Positions 23,417-27,652 of a stretch of DNA of 27,652 nt are shown piece after piece. Source of the DNA: Prevotellaceae bacterium UBA1391 (GTDB lineage: Bacteria > Bacteroidota > Bacteroidia > Bacteroidales > Bacteroidaceae); NCBI GenBank assembly GCA_002305265.1, contig DBQP01000003.1, positions 1 to 27,652 of the forward strand, written 5' to 3'. The number at the start of each line of letters is the position of its first letter. The stretch's first letter is position 1. The notes beneath the pieces were generated by a model, which saw only the letters and a list, made by a program, of their open reading frames with translations, did not search any database and had not been told where the DNA came from. The position numbers and the translations under genes were made by a program.

Positions 23417-24025
23417 ATGACAAAGACTGAACCCAAGAACGGCAAATTCGAACTGCTCGTATTGCCTTATGCGCCAGACGCTCTTGACCCCATCATCAGC
23501 CGCCAAACTATAGAGTTCCACCACGGTAAACACCTCCAGACATACGTAGACAACCTCAACGGCCTGATTCCCGGCACAGCCTGGGAAGGCAAGGCGTTGG
23601 AAGACATCGTGAAGGAGAGCACGGGCGGAATTGCCAACAATGCAGGACAGATTCTCAACCACAATCTCTACTTCAGCGCGCTGGCACCTGCCAAGGAAAA
23701 CAATGCGCCGGAAGGTGCGCTGCTGGCTGCCATCACGGCAAGTTTCGGCTCGTTCGAGCAGTTCCAGCAGGACTTCGAGAAGGCAGGCACTACGCTCTTC
23801 GGATCGGGCTGGGTATGGCTCGCTCAGAAGAAGGACGGCTCGCTCGTCATCACGCAAGAGACGAACGCAGGCAACCCCATTCAGCATGATCTGAATCCGC
23901 TGCTCACATTCGACGTTTGGGAGCATGCCTACTACCTCGATTTCCAGAACCGCCGTGCTGCCCAGCTGCATGCACTTTGGCCACTGGTCAACTGGAGCGT
24001 TGTGGCATCACGCCTGGAAGCATAA
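23417..24025 (+). CDS. sodB: Superoxide dismutase, Fe or cambialistic type
   Basis: A 202-residue cytosolic enzyme that dismutates superoxide. The metal ligands are H35 (EFHHGKH), H82 (LNHNLYF), D166 and H170 (DVWEHAYY). Gln78 in AGQILNH and NAG at 150-152 follow the iron-SOD pattern rather than the Mn one (which has a glycine at the first site). Enzymes in this phylum are often able to use either metal. The open frame extends 13 codons further up, but those lie across the -7 element at 23373-23380, so I start at the MTKTEPKNG methionine. It is monocistronic, with its own promoter and a strong terminator at 24127-24178. Confidence 0.95.
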   Translation: MTKTEPKNGKFELLVLPYAPDALDPIISRQTIEFHHGKHLQTYVDNLNGLIPGTAWEGKALEDIVKESTGGIANNAGQILNHNLYFSALAPAKENNAPEGALLAAITASFGSFEQFQQDFEKAGTTLFGSGWVWLAQKKDGSLVITQETNAGNPIQHDLNPLLTFDVWEHAYYLDFQNRRAAQLHALWPLVNWSVVASRLEA

Positions 24026-24126
24026 GGCGATAGGACTGCTGACCCCGCACACTCGAAGGCCACGGCTGCACCGTTGTAGCGCCAACCCAGCGCACGGAGA
24101 GTGCGGACCCTATACCAATATAATAA

Positions 24127-24178
24127 GAGCCCACCGGTTTCTCCCCGCAAGAAGGGAAAGCCGGTGGGCTTCATTTTG
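24127..24178 (+). terminator. Intrinsic terminator, probably bidirectional, between sodB and mrp
   Basis: Perfect arms gcccaccgg (24129-24137) and ccggtgggc (24161-24169), extended by ttt/aaa, are followed by ttcattttgt on the plus strand. On the minus strand the stem runs into tcttattatatt. It lies between convergent sodB and mrp and could serve both. Confidence 0.8.
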
Positions 24179-24371
24179 TCGGCAACGCTGCGGCCGCCCC
24201 GCAGAAAATGGTCCTTACCCATCGCCCAAAGATGCGGCGGAAAAGTGCTGAGAGAGCGGCACGAGAACGTAGAGGATGCAAGCCCCAAAGACTCCTGACG
24301 CGGCGAAAGCCATCAACCCCATGCCTCATCAGCAGGCAGTGCATCGCACCAGCTCAGGAGGAGCGAACGTT

Positions 24372-25475
24372 TTATTGATGCTCGACATGCACGCGCTCCG
24401 TGGCAGGCTGTTCCCGGTTGCGGCGGTCAACCTGTGTGACCAACCGAGCCGCCAGGCTCATGAAAGCCATGCCCGCGGGGGAGGCAGGTTCGAGCACGGC
24501 GGGCGTGCCATTGTCGCCACTCTCGCACACATCCTGCACGAGAGGAATCTGCGCGAGCAGCGGCAGCTGGAGCTCGTCGGCCAAGGCCTTTGCCCCACCC
24601 TCGCCAAAGATGTAATAGCGTTCGTCGGGGTGCTGTGCCGGCGTGAACCAGGCCATGTTCTCGACGACGCCGAGAATGGGTACGTTCACCTTGTCGTTCA
24701 AGTACATGTTGATGCCCTTCCGTGCATCGGCAAGCGCCACCTGCTGGGGCGTCGATACGATGACGGCACCAGTGATGCCCAGCGTCTGCAGCAGGGTGAG
24801 ATGGATGTCGGACGTTCCCGGAGGCGTGTCGAGGATGAAATAGTCGAGCTCGCCCCACTGGGCCTCGCCGATGAGTTGCTTGAGCGCATTCGAGGCCATT
24901 CCTCCGCGCCACAGCGTGGCTTGATCGGGGTTGACGAAGAAACCTATGGAAAGGAGCTTGACGCCGTATTTCTCAACGGGCACGATGAGGTCGCGGCCGT
25001 CGACTTGTTCCGAATAGGGACGCGCATCCTCGACTTGGAACATCTTGGGCATGGATGGGCCGAAGATGTCGCAGTCGAGCAGGCCGACGCGGTAGCCCAA
25101 ACGGGCCAGTGCGATGGCCAGGTTGGCTGTGACGGTGCTTTTGCCCACGCCACCTTTGCCCGAGCTGACAGCAATGATGTTCTTCACGCCGGATAAGAGC
25201 TTGTCGGGTTCAGGCGGCAAAGCCGTGGCGGATTTGACGCCGATGGTGACGTTGACATCCGGACTGACATGCGCATGGATGGCAGCCTCGGCAGCCTTCA
25301 CCACTGACTTCTGGAAGGGATCTGTCGGTTTGGGGAAGATGAGCGAGAAGGACACGTTCATGCCGTCGATGCGGAGGTCGTCGTCCAGCATCTCGCTTTC
25401 CAGCAGGTTCTTTCCATTGCCGGGATAGCGCACGGTGGACAAGGCATCGTGTATGAGTTTGGGGTATAATGTCAT
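24372..25475 (-). CDS. mrp: Mrp/ApbC-type P-loop ATPase (Fe-S cluster carrier)
   Basis: A 367-residue cytosolic protein. An N-terminal MIP18-like domain covers about 1-90, followed by a MinD/Mrp ATPase with the deviant Walker A motif GKGGVGKST (106-114), then CDIFGPSMP and DTPPGTSDIHL. Family members carry or transfer Fe-S clusters. The usual CxxC near the C-terminal third is absent: after VVENMAWF comes TPAQHPDERYYIFG with no cysteine. As I recall, this is the common state in Bacteroidetes. A hydrophilic tail ends DRRNREQPATERVHVEHQ. It is 34 bases downstream of trmB on the same strand, so the two are probably one operon. Confidence 0.93.
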   Translation of the reverse strand: MTLYPKLIHDALSTVRYPGNGKNLLESEMLDDDLRIDGMNVSFSLIFPKPTDPFQKSVVKAAEAAIHAHVSPDVNVTIGVKSATALPPEPDKLLSGVKNIIAVSSGKGGVGKSTVTANLAIALARLGYRVGLLDCDIFGPSMPKMFQVEDARPYSEQVDGRDLIVPVEKYGVKLLSIGFFVNPDQATLWRGGMASNALKQLIGEAQWGELDYFILDTPPGTSDIHLTLLQTLGITGAVIVSTPQQVALADARKGINMYLNDKVNVPILGVVENMAWFTPAQHPDERYYIFGEGGAKALADELQLPLLAQIPLVQDVCESGDNGTPAVLEPASPAGMAFMSLAARLVTQVDRRNREQPATERVHVEHQ

Positions 25476-25509
25476 AAAAGAAGGGTTGAATGAAACATAA
25501 AAGATCGGC

Positions 25510-26274
25510 TTAGCGGCCGGTCGTACGTGTGCTGCGCACCTCGTGGTCGTAGCTCCGGTAGCCGTCGACGGGGATGTCTACCTCAGGCTCGGAGAGCTGG
25601 GCTTCATGCGGCAGGCGAAAGCAGAGATACTTGATGCTGAGTCCGCGGTCGAGCCACATGCGCTCGTAGTAGGTTTGAATCGATGTCAGCCACTCGGGCA
25701 ACGCGCTGTCGGAATGATAGAGGTCGTCGGCCGCAGCTTCGATGGGAAGTTGGTTGTGCGTCACCATGAGCCGCGTGTAAGTGGCCATAAAAGGCGAGTC
25801 GGTCTTGAGATGAATACGCCCGCCATCGACCAGGAAGCGACGGTAGCGTTCCATGAAATAAGTGGAGGTGAGGCGCTTCGTCGCCTTCTTCATCTGCGGA
25901 TCGGAGAACGTGAGCCAGATTTCTGTCACTTCGCCGGGCGCAAAGTACTCGTGGATAAACTCGATGTTGGTGCGCAGGAAGCCGACGTTCGGCAAGCCGT
26001 CTGCCAACGCTTCACCCGCCCCATGCCACATGCGCGAGCCCTTGATGTCCACACCGATGAAGTTGACGTCGGGAAAGCGACGCGCCAGCCCGACGGTGTA
26101 TTCACCCCGTCCGCAACCCAGCTCGAGCACGATGGGGTTTGAGTTATGAAAAAACTGGTCGTGCCAGTGGCCACGCAATGCAAATCCCTCCTGGCGCAAT
26201 TGCCAGTAAGGGCACTGCACGACCAATGGATTCTGCTCCATATCGGCAAATTTGGCGAGCTTGCCTTTTCCCAT
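25510..26274 (-). CDS. trmB: tRNA (guanine-N7-)-methyltransferase
   Basis: A 254-residue SAM-dependent enzyme that methylates G46 in the variable loop of tRNAs. The SAM-binding motif is ELGCGRGEYT (51-60), followed by GVDIKGSR (74-81). The catalytic-region motif appears as FSDPQMKKATKRL (123-135), where many bacteria have FPDPWPKKRH. The C-terminal 40 residues (PEVDIPVDGYRSYDHEVRS) are polar and lineage-specific. The ATG at 26272-26274 gives the usual basic N-terminus. It lies between ilvE, 79 bases upstream, and mrp, 34 bases downstream, all on the same strand. Confidence 0.93.
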   Translation of the reverse strand: MGKGKLAKFADMEQNPLVVQCPYWQLRQEGFALRGHWHDQFFHNSNPIVLELGCGRGEYTVGLARRFPDVNFIGVDIKGSRMWHGAGEALADGLPNVGFLRTNIEFIHEYFAPGEVTEIWLTFSDPQMKKATKRLTSTYFMERYRRFLVDGGRIHLKTDSPFMATYTRLMVTHNQLPIEAAADDLYHSDSALPEWLTSIQTYYERMWLDRGLSIKYLCFRLPHEAQLSEPEVDIPVDGYRSYDHEVRSTRTTGR

Positions 26275-26322
26275 AAATCTTCAGTTCAGTTTGTAAAGCG
26301 CATGCTGCATGGAACGGATAGG

Positions 26323-26346
26323 GCTGCGCCATGCAGAAGGCGCAGC
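26323..26346 (-). other. GC-rich inverted repeat after ilvE
   Basis: Perfect arms gctgcgcc (26323-26330) and ggcgcagc (26339-26346) begin just past the ilvE stop. No T-tract follows on the minus strand, so it may slow rather than stop transcription. An overlapping pair, ctgcatgg and ccatgcag, gives an alternative fold. Confidence 0.5.
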
Positions 26347-26353
26347 GGACGTT

Positions 26354-27373
26354 CTATTCGATGACGACGGTGGTCCAGCCGTGCTTGTCCTCTACGATAC
26401 CGTACTGGATGTTGCGCAAATGATCGAACAACCGCTTGCTCACCGGACCCGGTTCGCTGCCGAAGTCGTAGCGCTTGCCTTTATCGAGGTCGTCGATGTA
26501 GGAAATGGGCGAGATAACCGCAGCCGTACCGCAGGCTCCGGCCTCCTCGAAGGTCTCGAGTTCCTCCTCGAGAATGGGGCGACACTCAACGGTCAAGCCC
26601 AAGTCAGCGGCCACCTGCATCAGACTTTTGTTGGTGATGCTGGGGAGAATGGAGGTAGACTTCGGGGTGACGTAGGTGTTGTTCTTGATGCCGAAGAAGT
26701 TGGCTGCGCCGCATTCGTCGATGTATTTCTTCTCACGGGCATCGAGATAGAACTCGCAAGCGTAGCCCTTCTTGTGCGCGATGTCGTTGGCCATGAGCGA
26801 GGCTGCGTAGTTTCCTCCGACTTTATATTTGCCCGTTCCAAGCGGAGCGGAGCGGTCATAGTCGCGGATGATGACGTAAGGATTGCTGGAGAAGCCGCCC
26901 TTGAAGTAAGGGCCGACGGGTGTGACAAAGATAATGAACAGATATTCGCTGGCAGGATGCACGCCCACCTGTGCGCTCGTACCGATGAGCAGCGGACGGA
27001 TGTACAGTGTGGCACCGCTTTCATAGGGCGGGATGAAGCGCTCGTTGAGGCGCACCACCTTCTTCACCATCTCAATGAACAGCTCGGTCGACACTTCTGG
27101 CATCAAAATGCCACGGCACGTACTCTGCAGACGCGCAGCATTCTCATCGACGCGGAAGACACGCACTTTACCGTCGGGGCAGCGATAGGCCTTCAGGCCT
27201 TCGAACGCCTCCTGCCCGTAGTGCAGACTGGTGGCAGCCATGTGGAGCGGGATGGTCTCTTCACTGCACACCTCGATTTCGCCCCACTTGCCGTCGCGAT
27301 AATAGCAACGTACGTTGTAGTCAGTCTTGTGATAGCCGAACCCGAGGCTCGACCAATCTAATTGTTCTGCCAT
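26354..27373 (-). CDS. ilvE: Branched-chain amino acid aminotransferase
   Basis: A 339-residue PLP enzyme (fold type IV) that transaminates the 2-oxo acids of leucine, isoleucine and valine. The PLP lysine is K184 in GKYKVGGNYAAS. YGQEAFEGLKAY and the phosphate-binding GACGTAAVISP are also present, as in BCATs. I chose the second in-frame ATG (27371-27373) because it gives MAEQLDW, matching the family's short N-terminus; the ATG at 27382 would add three residues. It has its own -7 element and a leader of about 110 bases. trmB follows after 79 bases containing a GC-rich hairpin. Confidence 0.95.
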   Translation of the reverse strand: MAEQLDWSSLGFGYHKTDYNVRCYYRDGKWGEIEVCSEETIPLHMAATSLHYGQEAFEGLKAYRCPDGKVRVFRVDENAARLQSTCRGILMPEVSTELFIEMVKKVVRLNERFIPPYESGATLYIRPLLIGTSAQVGVHPASEYLFIIFVTPVGPYFKGGFSSNPYVIIRDYDRSAPLGTGKYKVGGNYAASLMANDIAHKKGYACEFYLDAREKKYIDECGAANFFGIKNNTYVTPKSTSILPSITNKSLMQVAADLGLTVECRPILEEELETFEEAGACGTAAVISPISYIDDLDKGKRYDFGSEPGPVSKRLFDHLRNIQYGIVEDKHGWTTVVIE

Positions 27374-27487
27374 AATATCCATGTTTTATAAGATTGCTGA
27401 GCAAGAAGAAAGCCGTCCTTGCAGTCAGACGGTCTCCCCGGTGCATGCTCAGGTGGCAACCACTGCACATACACCGCTTTCAATGCG

Positions 27488-27495
27488 CAAAGTTA
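27488..27495 (-). promoter_or_regulatory. Candidate -7 element for ilvE
   Basis: The minus strand reads TAACTTTG, the same octamer as at the leu promoter, about 115 bases before the ilvE start. The -33 zone has gttttc rather than a clean TTTG. I see no gene in 27496-27629. Confidence 0.6.
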
Positions 27496-27629
27496 CTGAA
27501 TTAATCCGAGAAAACGCCGCTTTTGTTACAAAAATTGGCAGATGGATACGAATTTGTCACAGCCCGAGCGAAAAGGCGAAGACGTTTCCGAAAGTAACGA
27601 ACATTGATAGATTCAGGCAAGAAACGAGC

Positions 27630-27649
27630 TATTACTGTCCGCTAAACCA
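27630..27649. repeat. Right copy of the 20-bp terminal inverted repeat
   Basis: This is the exact reverse complement of positions 1-20. Three further bases (tga) continue to the window end and may belong to the same element. Confidence 0.7.
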
Positions 27650-27652
27650 TGA

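Overview
The window looks like a GC-rich member of the Bacteroidales, probably Prevotellaceae-like. Three things point there. Protein family variants are typical of Bacteroidetes: a lipoprotein TamA (TamL), an Mrp without CxxC, and the paired leuA plus citramalate-synthase-like operon. Promoter candidates have the Bacteroidetes -7 form TAnnTTTG. Most genes lack a Shine-Dalgarno sequence. The content is ordinary chromosomal core. The two ends carry the same 20-bp sequence in opposite orientation, as expected if the segment is bounded by two copies of one mobile element.

Layout. 1-700: no gene; a short-period repeat array and a minus-strand terminator. 697-3137 (minus): sugar-nucleotidyltransferase-like protein, rubredoxin, malate dehydrogenase. 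3140-4146: a 1-kb spacer made largely of repeat arrays. 4147-5742 (plus): secreted GH43 glycosidase. 5788-12103 (minus): leucine operon with leader, leuA, leuC, leuD, a second LeuA/citramalate-synthase-like enzyme and a Fur-family regulator whose start overlaps the previous stop. 12160-12500: another repeat array between divergent promoters. 12534-20054 (plus): tamB and tamL, the outer-membrane assembly pair. 20157-22227 (plus): radA and a small HARE-HTH-like protein. 22228-23416: no convincing protein gene, but a promoter-RNA-terminator unit of about 85 nt. 23417-24025 (plus): iron-type superoxide dismutase. 24372-27373 (minus): ilvE, trmB and mrp.

Functional links: leuA/C/D and ilvE belong to branched-chain amino acid synthesis, but leuB is not in the window. 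LeuCD is an Fe-S enzyme, Mrp is an Fe-S carrier ATPase, and a Fur-family regulator sits at the end of the leu operon. This hints at a link between metal state and leucine synthesis, which is inference only. 

The most unusual signal is not a protein. At least seven separate non-coding spacers carry arrays with a period of 22 bp, or 65-67 bp (three times about 22). In the clearest ones a 10-bp slot of palindromic form GANNGCNNTC recurs every 22 bp with variable 12-bp spacers. Different motif families, and the same motif in either orientation, fill the same slot without breaking register. I cannot name a described element that fits. A second regulatory candidate is a leucine/isoleucine-rich leader peptide with a terminator-like hairpin and a competing complementary segment ahead of leuA.
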